Origin: Apodemus sylvaticus
Lineage: Eukaryota; Chordata; Mammalia; Rodentia; Muridae
Length of the DNA: 64,000 bases
Assembly: GCF_947179515.1 (NCBI RefSeq)
Contig: NC_067477.1
Span: 73,332,644 to 73,396,643, forward strand
Reading direction: 5' to 3'
The position numbers and the translations under genes were made by a program. The notes beneath the pieces are model-generated. The model ran no database searches. It was not told the DNA's origin and saw nothing but the letters and a program-made list of their open reading frames with translations. Below are positions 1-10,025 of this stretch, piece by piece. Positions within the stretch are counted from its first letter, which is position 1. Every line of letters starts with the position of its first letter.

Positions 1-224
1 CTTAAATCCTGCAGTTCTAATGCCACCAATACCAAAAGTCCATAGGAAACTCTTACACACTTCCAAGTTCAGCTAAGGGCACGGAATGCAAATTTGGCTC
101 ATTTTGGACCAAAATTCTGTGTACTAATCCTGAGGAAAAGGTCACAGAAGATTTCAACTCAATGATTCTGGTTTCTTGTAATCACAGAAGTTTTTCAGTG
201 CCAGAAAATAGCATCAATTCTCCC
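1..224. other. Unassigned DNA at window edge
   Basis: No gene or clear repeat is recognised here. The following L1 tail begins near 225. Confidence 0.4.
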
Positions 225-575
225 AGTTTGAAGAGTTGGGGGTAGAAAGGAAGGACCTTAAGGAGATAGCAATCCCCTAGGTATACCACCTATGTCAACT
301 AACCTGGCCTCCTGGGAGGTACCATAGACTAAACCACCAACCAGAGAGCATATACAGGCTTGCCTGGGGTCCATGGCACATATGTAGTAGAGGAACAAAT
401 GCCTTCACTGGTCCCAGTGGGAGAGGACTCACCTAATTCTGTAGAGACTTGATGCCCCAGGAAAGGCGCACCCTCCCAGAGGCAGAGGAGATGGGATATG
501 GGAAGGACTCTGGGAAGGCCACTGGGGAGGGAAATATTTTAGATGCAAATAAATAAATTAGTTTCAAAAAGAAAA
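225..575 (+). mobile_element. L1 3' UTR fragment (Lx-like), plus strand
   Basis: This matches the general layout of an older murid L1 3' UTR. It has an 'actaaaccaccaaccagagagc' type core near 330-350 (core actaaaccaccaacc), a 'gtagtagaggaacaaatgcc' type stretch near 385-405, 'gatgccccagg' near 450, a G-rich purine tract at 480-535 and a tail with aataaataaa at 547-556. It is strongly 5' truncated and has no coding content. Subfamily is uncertain; it is called by recalled family similarity. Confidence 0.8.
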
Positions 576-959
576 TGGTTTCACTTCAGTTGTGCTAATC
601 TCTTGTTAATAACAACGGATTCTAAAGTCACTGCCTACCAAAACCACAAATTCATAAAATAAAATATTATATGAATAACCATAATTGGGTCTTTAAGGGA
701 CTCCAACTTCTGAAACTTCTCAAATAAGCTTCCCTTTCCTGCATCTCCCTGAGTATGCTTATTGACCAGGCTCCCACTGACAAATTTAATGAACTGTAAG
801 ATCTCAGTGTTCTTTTGCACAAGTTCCTAAAATACTTTCACAATCCTCTCAAGCCCAACATAATCAGGATTTTTGAGAGTAACAGCCCACTCTATGGTAT
901 CGTGAGGGGATATTAAGTGTAGCACCTTAAGGCAGGAACCTTGAGGTAAATCAGAAGCA
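576..959. other. Unassigned, AT-rich
   Basis: No gene or recognisable repeat is seen. A short open frame on the minus strand (635-820) has no recognisable domain and no splice or promoter context. Confidence 0.4.
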
Positions 960-1225
960 AACCATGGAAGAGGATTGTTACTGCTTGTTTTCTACAGCAT
1001 GCTCAGCTTGCTGTCTTATGCAACCCCAAACTGCCTGTTTAAGGGTGCTATTGCCCGCAATTGTCTGTGACCTTTCACATAAATCATCAATCAAGAAAAC
1101 GGCCCACAGCCTTACCTACAGAACCATCTGCCAGCCTTATATAGGTACTTTCTCAATTGAGGTCCCCTAATTCTAGATAAATAGCTTGTATCACGTTGGG
1201 GAAAAAAATCCTAACTGATACAATC
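960..1225 (+). repeat. Dispersed murid repeat, 3' half (unnamed)
   Basis: The stretch from 'ccatggaagaggattgttac' to 'agcttgtatcacgttgg' resembles a dispersed rodent repeat whose 3' end usually reads tctcaattgaggt...agcttgtgtcaagttg. A second copy of that terminal part occurs in this window at about 31,815-31,880. I do not assign a family name. A short ORF lies inside (964-1170), but it is explained by the repeat. Confidence 0.5.
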
Positions 1226-1599
1226 AGATTCAGACTGACATATGCCACATAATTTTTTATATTTATAATATATTCAAATATATTCACCTGTGTTTATGTG
1301 TATAATGTGTATTTGTGTGAGTGAGTGTGTGTGTGTGTGTGTGTATGAAAGTAGTGAAAGTGGAAGAGTTATCGTGAGATGTGAGAAAAAAATCATAAAA
1401 TAGAAAAAAAAGGTGTAATATAATTCACATGACAGGAAAGCAGGAAGGACTACTATTTGGTAGAGGAAAGGAAGCAGGAAGAGTATCCAGTGAGTTTAGT
1501 AGAGAGCTACAGGGAAGAAGAATAAATTATGCTATGTGCATAAAACAAAAACATAATGAACCTGTTACTTTGTATACTAGCTCCTAAAATGAAACAAAG
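1226..1599. repeat. AT-rich spacer with (TG)n
   Basis: AT-rich sequence holds a TG microsatellite at about 1313-1346. Purine-rich sequence at 1435-1530 could be an eroded L1 tail, but this is not secure. Confidence 0.6.
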
Positions 1600-1735
1600 A
1601 CCTGATTGTGGTCATGTATACCTTTAATTGGAGAACTGGGGAGGCAAAGACAGTCAGAACTCTTAGCGTTTAAGGCCAGCCTGTTTTTCATAGTGAGTTC
1701 TAAGAGCAATGCAGTGAGATACAGTCTCAAAAAGT
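1600..1735 (+). mobile_element. Old, diverged B1-type SINE
   Basis: The B1 order is kept at low identity: a 'cctttaattggagaact' segment in place of cctttaatcccagcact, then ggaggcaaagacag, aaggccagcctg, and a tctcaaaaa end at about 1724-1732. B1 elements are 7SL RNA-derived SINEs that depend on L1 for movement. The high divergence suggests an old copy. Confidence 0.65.
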
Positions 1736-2285
1736 CAAATAAGGAAACAATTTACAAACAAAAGCTCCTAAAACAGCATCACTGTGTCATCATTTTACAC
1801 AGCACTGTGTTGTTTAACAAAATAAATTAAATTGTCACTTTTATAACCCATATATACACCCACATTCAAAGATTATCATAAAAATAAAATATTTTATCAC
1901 AATATCATTGTAAAAAGTTTCCAAATGCCTAAAAATAAAGTAATTGCAAAATGAATGACTCCTTGTTATAGTAATTACACAGCGATGGTTTTTCTGGCTT
2001 GATAATTTTATTTAAGCTGAAATCTAACAAAATAATACAGATGCATTAACACACTTTCCCAAAGCATACAGTTTAAATAGTAGATAATGATTCTCTATAG
2101 CAATTTTCATTTATTCTACATGTGTCCTTTATGTAAATGCTGGCTTTTATAAGGGTTTTACTTTTAATATCATACATGAATACTACATCTACATAATTCT
2201 CTTTGCTGTTCTCCTTTAAATCCTCCTTTTTCTTTCTCAATTTTATGATCTCTTCTTTTTTATTGTTACATGTATACACAAATGA
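1736..2285. other. Unassigned, AT-rich
   Basis: No gene or repeat is recognised. Short minus-strand ORF 2073-2279 is lysine-rich translation of AT-rich DNA. Confidence 0.4.
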
Positions 2286-2289
2286 GATA

Positions 2290-2720
2290 ACTATTCTTGG
2301 CTGTCAACTGGACTACATATGGAATTAGCTAAGACCCAAAAATGGAGGGCATACCTGTGAGCGATTTCAGCTTAATTTGAAGTATGAAGATTAGAACTGG
2401 AAGCAGTTCTAATCCGGATATTCAAGGTAAGAAGGCATGCCTTTAGTTCAGGTCTAATCTGGGACAGTCCTTCTACTGGGAGCCTATTAATGAAAATGAA
2501 AGAAGGAAGCTTACACTCTTAGCCTTCTAACTCTTGCCTTGCTTCCTTGCTAGCAGGTCCATTTCTTCACTGGTATTAGAGACTACTTCAGAATTTCAGA
2601 GTATACTATGTGGACTGAGCAACTACTGGATTCCTGGAGATTCTGTTCATAGCCAGTCATTATTTGGCAATTGATAGCACTACATAGGTAATAATAACTG
2701 GATCATTAGATGTCCACCAT
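2290..2720 (+). repeat. Medium-copy rodent interspersed repeat (unnamed)
   Basis: The block begins near 'ttggctgtcaactggac' and runs through 'aatggagggcatacctgtg', 'gggagcctattaatg', 'gaaggaagc' and 'actactggattcctgg'. I recognise this order from many rodent loci as a non-coding dispersed repeat, but I cannot name its class with confidence. It carries no coding region. Confidence 0.5.
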
Positions 2721-3204
2721 GCCGCAACAGTGGCAGTTACATGTTTGGGGTATTCAACATCTGTTTCATTAGATTAAATCTCACTCAACAGGAGGAATTC
2801 ATGTCTGGTACTGTAAATTTACCAACTACCCAAGCTTTAGAGGTCATAGACCTGAGTGGAGAACCTAATATTGAAAGTTTCCTAAACCAATATAATTTCT
2901 GTCTTCTAAATACTTTGACTTAAAGTCAGAGAGAAGGTAGCTCTAACTTCTCACCAAAAAAGCTTATTTCTACAGCAAATGGTGACTATTGTATGGATAC
3001 CCAACAGGTCAAAATGCAGAGGATAATTTTAATTTCTTAATGATAAGTGAATTCAGAAATTAACCCAGTTGTATTTTGTAATTACTGTAATGTCCCTACT
3101 TACTGGAGAGTGCAACTGTAACTTCATACAACCCTGTTTCTCCTAGTAAGGATTTAAGTTGTTTTTTGGTCATTCCCCCCTGTCTTCCCACTCTACCGTG
3201 CAAT
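2721..3204. other. Unassigned
   Basis: No gene or repeat is identified. A 60-codon open frame (2741-2923) has no recognisable domain. Confidence 0.35.
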
Positions 3205-3325
3205 GACAGAGGGGTAACTGGGAAGTGGGATATCATGGAATAGGGGGTTGGTGGAAGGGGTAACTGGGAAGTGAGATATAAACAAATGGAATGATTAATA
3301 ATAATAATAAAAGAAAAAAGAGGAA
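3205..3325 (+). mobile_element. Short L1 tail with local duplication
   Basis: The piece 'aactgggaagtgagatat' followed by aaacaaatggaatgatt and an (aat)n-rich tail mirrors, in the opposite orientation, the L1 3' end at 9785-9860. A 23 bp segment starting at 3211 is repeated at 3257 (period 46, one mismatch). Confidence 0.55.
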
Positions 3326-3435
3326 AGTTCTAATGTGGTTCAAGATTAAATTAGCTAGTATGAATTTGTGGCAGACTTTAAATGTATGTTTAATATTCAT
3401 GAATACCGCAGTCAAACTTGGTCATGAGTTATGAA

Positions 3436-3845
3436 CTCTGTCTTAGTTACATTTTTATTGTTGTGAAGAGACACCTTGATTAAGGCAACTTATAACACAG
3501 GAAGAAGAATTAATTGAGAGATTGCTTATTCTATCAGAGGATGATTCTACAGCCGCCATGGTGGGAAGCATGGTAGCAGGCAGGCAGGCTGATTATTGGA
3601 GCAGTAGCTAAGAGCTTACATCCTCACCCACAGGTTGGTGCCAGGAAGACTGGGAGTTACATAGGTTTGAAACCTCAAAGCCAACCATCAATAATACACC
3701 TTCTGCAGCAAGGCCACGTATCCTAGTCCTTCCCCAAATTCCACTACTGGGCACCAAGAGTCCAAATATATGAGCATATGCGAACCATTCACACAATCCT
3801 CCACTACCTCTGTGGATGACCGAATAAAGGACTAAGCCGTGGGAA
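3436..3845 (+). repeat. Dispersed rodent repeat ('gaagagacacc' family), copy 1
   Basis: The copy begins near 'tattgttgtgaagagacacc' and contains 'ggcaacttataacac', 'catggtgggaagcatgg', 'gcaggcaggcagg', 'gagcttacatcctcaccca' and 'tctgcagcaaggccacg'. The same order is seen at 19,725-20,155 and, more diverged, at 35,597-35,925. All three are in the same orientation. The family is common in rodents, but I do not name it. The minus-strand ORF 3608-3919 is a by-product. Confidence 0.6.
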
Positions 3846-5280
3846 CAGCGAAGCTTATTTATGATGAAGAAACCAAAGGTAGGCCCATACGCATGAAAGT
3901 AAAGGAATTCGAAAGCCATTCATGATATGAACTTGTAAAAATAGCTGTGCTTCTAATATACCTCAGAGACAGATGGTTTAAATTCAAGTAAAGATTCAAT
4001 AGAATTGAATAAAACATAATCATGTAAAGACACAAAAATTGTAACTTATGATACTGCTGTTGATAGAACGATTGTGGAATAGTTATTTAGACAATGCATA
4101 AAATTAGAAGTGACTGTCCCCTTGCCAAGTACAAAGTGTCCTCAAAAAAAAAAAAATGATGACATTTTGCTGGACAACTGGGAGACAGATTATATGGAAG
4201 TTTGACTAACAAAAGCCATTCTCTGGGATCAAAAGAGACAGATAAAAATAAGAATACTGTTTAGTTTAAAATTTCCTTCTGAGTCAAAGCTCATTCAAAA
4301 GAGTATAAAATTGCCTTTAACAAGTTCTTTCTGTACTCACAAATTACCTACTAGCTGTGAATCCCAACTTATATCTTGGTATATCAGAGCATGGGGCTAC
4401 TAGAAAGCATGGGCAAGAAAACTTTCCTCAAAATAAAAAAGAAAAATCTGCCATTTCATAAGTTTAGAGCAATAGACTTCTTGTGACTGTATAGTATTGT
4501 ATTATAGGGAAATATTTTCCTTCAGATTGTTTTTATTTCAATTATATGAGCAAACAGTTGGTATGCATATTGGAAAGTGTGTCAAAGCAACAAAAGCTTC
4601 TTAATAACAGGAATGGTCTCATTGGAAATACTTGACAAAGTGAAACATTTCAATGATGGCAACCTTCCTGAGGCAGAATTCTATTGTTAAAATAGAGACA
4701 ATTTATCTTTTAATTCAGCAATAATTCCAGTCCATTTAAGCTGAATTCTCTATGATCTTAACAATAAATGGTAGTGTGGTGAATTAATACTACTAATAAA
4801 GAATATTTCTTATCTTTTCATTGTATTTTTGAGCAAGGAACATTTAGCATAGTTATCTTTGGTGAATTACACAAATTAGTATTTTTCCATTCCAGAATTC
4901 ACACACATTTTGGGTTCCATTCAAGATACTTGAGAGCAGCATGAAATTAAATCCTTAGTAATGGAAGACTACTTCAAAATGGTGGGGAATCCAGAAAAAA
5001 AGATAGGCGTGAACAAATTGGATGAAATAACAACTTAGAACAAATTGGATAAAATAATTTATTAAAACAGTCAGCATGATAGTTCAATGATGTCATCTTT
5101 TTTATAAAGTAATTTTGGTAGGAAGAAAATGTACAAAATATATCATAGTTTTGATAAACAGTTTGAAAGCTATAATTCAAAATCCTACTTGCGAAATTTG
5201 AAATATACCTCTAGCACTAAGCTAGTAAATATGTAAATGTACAAAAATGTTATAAGGATATATTCATAAATTAAATATCT
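3846..5280. other. Unassigned, AT-rich, repeat-poor
   Basis: Nothing recognisable except a poly(A) run at about 4144-4156. Short ORFs are not supported. Confidence 0.4.
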
Positions 5281-5282
5281 TT

Positions 5283-6225
5283 ATTCACTTAAGGGATCTA
5301 GGTGGAAAGGGGGACAGAGAGGGGAAAGGGGGAACTTGATTCGGTATTGGGGGTGGAAGAGGACTGAAGCCCAGTGGGACAGCAGAAAGAATGAAAACTG
5401 GCAACCTCAGGAGGTAGGAGGTGGAGGGGCCCTCTTGAATGTAATAGAGACTGGGGGGGTGAGAGACTCTTAGGTCTCAAAGGGAGAGACCTTACGTGAA
5501 ATGCCCTATAGTAGGCAGACTCCACCTCCAGTAGAAGACAGGGCATCAAGTGAAGGGATGGGATTGCTATCCCACAGTTAAGAACTCTGACCCAAAATTG
5601 TTCTTGTCTGAAAGAACTTCAGGGACAAAAATGGAGAAGAGCCTGAGGAAAAGGAAGTCCAGTGCCTGGCCTAAATTGAGATACAGCTCAGGGAAGCCCC
5701 ACAACCTTACACTATTACTGATGCTATGGTGTGCTTACAAACAGGGGCCTATTATAACTGCCCTCTGGAAGGCCCTACAAGCAGCTGAAACAGGCAGATG
5801 CAGATATTTACACACAACCAATGGACAGAAGCTGCTGATCCTTGTGGGTGAATTAGGGAAAAGCTGAAAGAAGCTGAGGAGGAGGGCGACTCTAGAGAAA
5901 GACCAGAAGTCTCAACCAACCTGGACTCCCAAGATCTCTCAGATGCTGGATCACCAAGAAGGCAGCATATACCAGTTGATATGAGGCCCCTGACACATAT
6001 ACAGCAGAGGACTGCTGGGACTGGACTCAGTCTGAGAAGACACCTATCCCTCGAGAGACTTGGAGCCCCAGGGAATGGGAAGGTCTGGTGGAGTTGGGGG
6101 CACAGATTCTGTTGGAGGTGGGGGTGGGATGTGTAGGATGTGGAACAGTTGGAGGGTGGACTGGGAAGGGGATAAAGTCTGGATTGTAAAAAATAAAAGT
6201 AAAAAAACAGAACTGAAAAAAAAAA
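5283..6225 (+). mobile_element. L1 3' UTR (Lx8-like), 5' truncated
   Basis: A long non-coding L1 3' UTR of an older murid subfamily. Recognisable blocks are 'gacagggcatcaagtg' (5538-5553), 'aagaactctgaccc' (5580), 'aggaaaaggaagtccag' (5646), 'gggcctattataactgccct' (5745-5764), 'accaatggacagaagctgctg' (core accaatggacagaag, 5818), 'ggatcaccaagaaggcagc' (5947), 'ggaccccag'-like 'ggagccccaggga' (6062) and the terminal 'ggataaagtctggattgtaaa' before an A-rich tail ending near 6230. All ORFs between 5298 and 6355 lie in this UTR or its low-complexity end and are not genes. Confidence 0.85.
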
Positions 6226-6559
6226 AAACACTGCAAATCATAACATCTAATCCATGCCTTTGCAACCAAGACATATTATCAAATGTGTCAAGACATATGG
6301 AAGAAAGGAGGCTGAATCTCTTTAATAAACAAGCTTGAAAAAACACAATGTTCATAAACAGAAAAATGAAATGAGATGTTTATCTTTAACCAAGTGTAAA
6401 AATCATCGCATGTCAGAGACCTAAGCACAGAGCCAGACACTGTGAAATCAGCACAGTAGAATACAGGTGAGAGTTTTATTCTATAGGCCTACACGGCGCT
6501 GTCTTTTTATATAAGCCTCAAATCACAAGCAACAAAAGCAACGAAGCTTACTTATGTCA
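6226..6559. other. Unassigned
   Basis: No gene or repeat is recognised. Confidence 0.35.
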
Positions 6560-7400
6560 GAGACATCATGGCACTGCAGATGCCTTGGACAGGGGCTGTT
6601 CGTTTGGAACGCTTCAGAGAGAGAGGTAAGCCCCTGTGCTACAGCAAGCAGAGCTGGAGGGTTTGGCTACCAAAGTCCACTGGATCCCAAAGACAGAGTT
6701 CCCTAGAGCCCCAGAAGCCAGGGGTGAGAGAACAAAGTTTGCTCTGGGCCCTGCTGAGTTTAAGTCTTATTTTCGTGATCTTTTTCACTCTATTTTCCCC
6801 TTCTTCCTTTGTGGTATGTTTATGCCTTTGTGTGTTATATACAACGTTTTGTTTGTTTATTTCCCTGTCCTGAAAGTCTATGTATCTTTACTCCTGGGAT
6901 TCCCATTCTCTCTGTGTACACAGATACTCTGCACTCCTGGGAGACCAGTTCTCCTGTGGTGGTGTTTGTTTATGTAGTTCTGTGGCCCAGGGTCAGCTCT
7001 GTGCTCTCAGGCCTTTCTCGCCACAGTCCTGGGTGGTTAGCTATCTCCTTGCTCCACCTGGATATGGCACACTGTGGCAGAGGATCTTCTTCTATCTGAG
7101 GGTTCCACACAGGTTCCTCTGAGCAACAGGGGTGGTCCTGTGCTCTCAGGCCTCTCTGCACTCCTCTCAGCAGCAGAAGTGGCAGAAGGAACTGAAAGGG
7201 AGTGGTATTCAGGACGGTGGGGGGTTTGGGGGTTGATGGGTGGTGAGTACACTGGCCCCCAGCAGCAGCTCTGGGGCTCTAGAGCTCTGAGGAGGTTCTT
7301 ACCAATTGCTCTGAGAGCAGCTGGTTCTCTAGGATGGATCAGGAGGAGATGATGTCTTCACTGGAGCAGAGCAGCCAAGAGTCTGCCCCAGCAGAAAGGG
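6560..7400 (-). repeat. GC-richer block, possibly old L1 5' UTR-like or LTR-derived
   Basis: This block is clearly richer in G+C than its flanks. 'gtgctctcaggcct' occurs at 7000-7013 and again at 7139-7152, so part of the block is internally duplicated with a period near 139 bp. On the minus strand the text (aggcctgagagcacag, cagcagaagtggcag reversed) looks like the monomeric 5' UTR of older murid L1 families. No ORF1 follows it, so this is only a suggestion. Several overlapping ORFs in all frames reflect composition, not a gene. Confidence 0.35.
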
Positions 7401-7814
7401 CAGACAGCCAATAATTCATTTTGTCTAGTGCTTCAGAAACTAGAAACCTTGAGCTAAACCAATGAATCATTCCAATAAGTATTTCCACATAAAGATTTTT
7501 GATTTAAAAAAAGGCTTTAGGTGGCAGCCTGAATAAACATTTATTGGGACACACTGCCATTTGCAATACCACTTCAGGGAACAAATGTGTGATGGAGAGG
7601 TAGAGGAGACAGCAGACAAGATGGTATGTTTATGGTAGGGAGACTATGACCTAGAAGTTATGCTAGGTAGTTATGACCTAGAAGGGCAACAGCAGTGGCA
7701 TGTGTGGGTGGACCAGGTGGGGAGCACATGTCATAACTGAGTAGGGCTGGCAGAGTGGTATGCAGTTGCCTGTAGCTAGCTCATCCAGGCTCTGCCCCAC
7801 CAAACCTGCTGTCC
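7401..7814. other. Unassigned lead-in to tandem array
   Basis: No gene is seen. It may belong to the same dispersed repeat as the array that follows. Confidence 0.35.
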
Positions 7815-8355
7815 AACCTTATCTGTGGTCTATGCTATAGCCAGGGGGTGTGTTGGTGTCTGTGGTCAGAAGGCTATGGTGATGCCTATGGTCTGTACTA
7901 CAGATGAAGACTATATTTGATATCCATGGTCTGTGCTGCCAACTGAAGCCTTGTTGATGTTTGTGATTTATTTTACCCCAGAGAACATACAGATGTCCAT
8001 GGCCTGGACCAAGTTGATGTCTATCATCCATGCTGTCATCCCCTGAGGTGGGGGTGGGAGCATATTGAAGTCCATGGTGCTGCTGTTGCATCCAGGAGCC
8101 ATGCTGATCTTACATAGTCTGTGCTGCTGGAGGAGGCTGTGAAGTCCGTGTTCCATGCTCCTGCCTGAAGTTATGTGGAGGTCTGTTGCTGGTGCAGCCA
8201 CTTGAAGCCATAATGACGTTTGTGTGCCAAACTGCTACGAGTCTTGTTGGGATCTTCCCATAATCTGTATGGCCACTGGAGGCTGTGTTGAGGTCCATGG
8301 TCTGAGTTGTTGCCAGAACCCACGAGGAAATCCATGAGCCGTGCTGCCACTGACT
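7815..8355 (+). repeat. Degenerate tandem array, about 37 bp unit
   Basis: About fourteen imperfect units follow the theme tgttgatgtccatggtctgtgctgcc..gaagcc. Clear starts are at 7850, 7880, 7916, 7953, 8064, 8139, 8285 and 8322, with spacing mostly 30-40 bp. Open frames on the minus strand (7819-8091, 7968-8201, 8110-8298) come from the lack of stops in the repeated text and have no recognisable domain. Similar arrays are known to me inside murid dispersed repeats, but I cannot name the family. Confidence 0.65.
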
Positions 8356-8691
8356 GTAACGGGCAAGGAAGCTTATTTTGCAATAGTACAGATAGCTGCA
8401 GACTCACAGTTGAGACTGAGAGGTTTCTGTGACAACCCCCTCCCTCCCTGCCAAAATAATAAAAGATAAAAAGTCTAGACAGGAAACCATTGAAGAGAGC
8501 TCTAAAAAGTTGTGATAGAGATGCTGACATGTAACACTCCACCGTTGATGGCTTCAGGGGGAGGCAAAGCAGTACACTCAATTTTCTTTAAGGGGCTGTC
8601 CATTCAGAGTTTAATCATGTTCTAATGAGTATAAGATAAAGAGAGAGGAGGATATGTTCTATGGAGGTGTAGTGATGTATGCAGGAAAAGG
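8356..8691 (+). repeat. Flank of the array, same dispersed repeat
   Basis: Sequence such as 'ggcaaggaagcttattttgc', 'gcagactcacagttgag' and 'gttgatggcttcaggggg' is, from memory, commonly found 3' of this array in rodent genomes. No coding content is recognised. Confidence 0.45.
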
Positions 8692-8815
8692 GTGTTGCAG
8701 TGGGCCGATACCAAGGCATCACTTCTCCCTGAGAGACCAGCTAGAGGATGATTGTATAGTATAGAATAGATTTTATTCAAGGCATGGGGAGGGGCGTTAA
8801 GAGGGTAATAGAGAT

Positions 8816-8945
8816 GCCAGGCAGTGGTGGCGCAAGCCTTTAATCCCAGCACTTGGGAGGCAGAGGCAAGTGGATCTCTGAGTTCTAGGCCAGCCAGAGT
8901 GAATTCCAGATCAGCCATGGCTACACAGAGAAACCTTGTTTCAAA
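8816..8945 (+). mobile_element. B1 SINE inside the LTR
   Basis: A near-complete B1: 'gccaggcagtggtggcgca', 'cctttaatcccagcactt', 'gggaggcagaggcaagtgg', and 'ctacacagagaaaccttg' ending in tttcaaaa. It lacks a clean A tail because a GA microsatellite follows directly. Confidence 0.92.
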
Positions 8946-8946
8946 A

Positions 8947-8948
8947 GC

Positions 8949-9017
<69 letters not shown>
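8947..9017 (+). repeat. (GA)n microsatellite
   Basis: About 33 uninterrupted GA units, followed by GA-rich purine sequence to about 9225. ORFs through it (8622-9131, 8921-9430 minus; 8824-9066 plus) are low-complexity artefacts. Confidence 0.97.
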
Positions 9018-9019
<2 letters not shown>

Positions 9020-9339
9020 AAGGTAGTAGAGGCAGAGAAAGGCAGGGGGGAAGAGGAAGAAAGTGAGAGGTGCAGACAGACAGACAGACAGAGCAGAGAA
9101 GTAGAAGAGTAGAGGCTGACCATGAGCACACATGGAGAGAGAGGGAAAGGGGAATGGGGAGAGGAGGGGAAAGGGGCTAGAGGACAGAGCAGGAACAAGA
9201 AGAGAAGAGCAAGGGGGCGGGGGACAAGCAGCCCCTGTTATAGTGGTCAGACATACATTGCCAGGGAACTGTGGGGTGGAGTTTAGACAGAATGCTAACA
9301 ACATGGACAACACAAATTGAACTTGGTGTACTTGTTTTC

Positions 9340-9480
9340 TTTTTATTTCTTCTTTTTTTTTGGCGGCATGGGGGAGGACAAAAGTTTGTGACCTTAGGAG
9401 GAGCAGGAAGGAAGTGTAATCGAGGTGCATTATTTGAAATTCTCAAATAATTAATAAAAATAATATGTTGAAAAAAACAA
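9340..9480 (+). mobile_element. Short L1 3' tail
   Basis: The segment 'gaaattctcaaataattaat' plus aaaaataat repeats is a typical older L1 3' end, preceded by a purine-rich tract. It compares with 'aaattctcaaagaactaac' at 11,910-11,930. A+T-rich tandem (aat)n follows at 9484-9500. Confidence 0.6.
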
Positions 9481-9784
9481 AAATAATAATAATAATAATA
9501 TGTTGGAAAAAAGAAAGGAAACAGCAGTGGTCATCCATTTTAAATGGATAAGGGTAAGAAATGTTGGTCAATGAACACAAAAATTCAGTTGAATGAGGAG
9601 ATATTCTTTTTAAAATGCTGAGATAAATAGTGTATTCTCACTATAAAAATGCTATTAATATAAAATAGCACATATAAATTTATTTATTTATTTTAGTATT
9701 TCATGTATCCACACGTTTCAAAACATCATCTATATGATAATCACATCTTGTTTGTAATTTTTAATAATATAAAACATACTTCTC
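9481..9784. other. AT-rich spacer
   Basis: No gene or repeat is recognised beyond the (aat)n run at its start. Confidence 0.4.
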
Positions 9785-10025
9785 TTTTTTTAGTTTCTTT
9801 TTTATTAATCATTCTATTTGTTTACATCTCCAGCGATATCCCACTTCCAGGTTACCCCTCCACTAACCCCATCCTACATCTTCCCTTTCTCCCTCCCGTT
9901 TCCCTCTATGAGGGTGCTTTACTACCCACCCACCCTCTCCCACCTCACCTTTCTAGCATCCCCCTAAGCTGGGGCATCAAACCTCCACAGGACCTTGCCC
10001 ATTGCTGTCAGGCAAGGTCATCCTC
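9785..10025 (-). mobile_element. L1 3' end (Lx-like), minus strand
   Basis: In the antisense direction the L1 tail reads from 'tttattaatcattctatttg' through ccacttccaggttacccc, a C-rich pyrimidine tract and 'gcatcaaacctccacaggac'. It is strongly 5' truncated. The plus-strand ORF 9703-10068 is antisense to it. Confidence 0.8.

Larger units (their letters stand above)
8692..9306 (-). mobile_element. Probable solo LTR of an endogenous retrovirus-like element
   Basis: Read on the minus strand, the element starts near tgttagcattctg (9303). It has a TATA-like 'actataacaggggctgc' at about 9228-9244, a long CT-rich segment, and a polyadenylation signal aataaaat at about 8770-8777. It ends near 'cactgcaaca' (8692). 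This order (U3, TATA, pyrimidine-rich R/U5, AATAAA) is what an LTR shows. A B1 SINE (8816-8945) and a GA tract interrupt it. No gag, pol or env sequence is recognised beside it. Confidence 0.55.

Noticed and set aside
5550..6355. Stack of ORFs of 80-159 codons on both strands
   Set aside because: All lie in an L1 3' UTR and its A-rich end. They overlap each other in conflicting frames and have no domain.
7815..8355. Possible CRISPR-like array because of regular spacing near 37 bp
   Set aside because: Units are degenerate and contiguous with no unique spacers, and the genome is mammalian.
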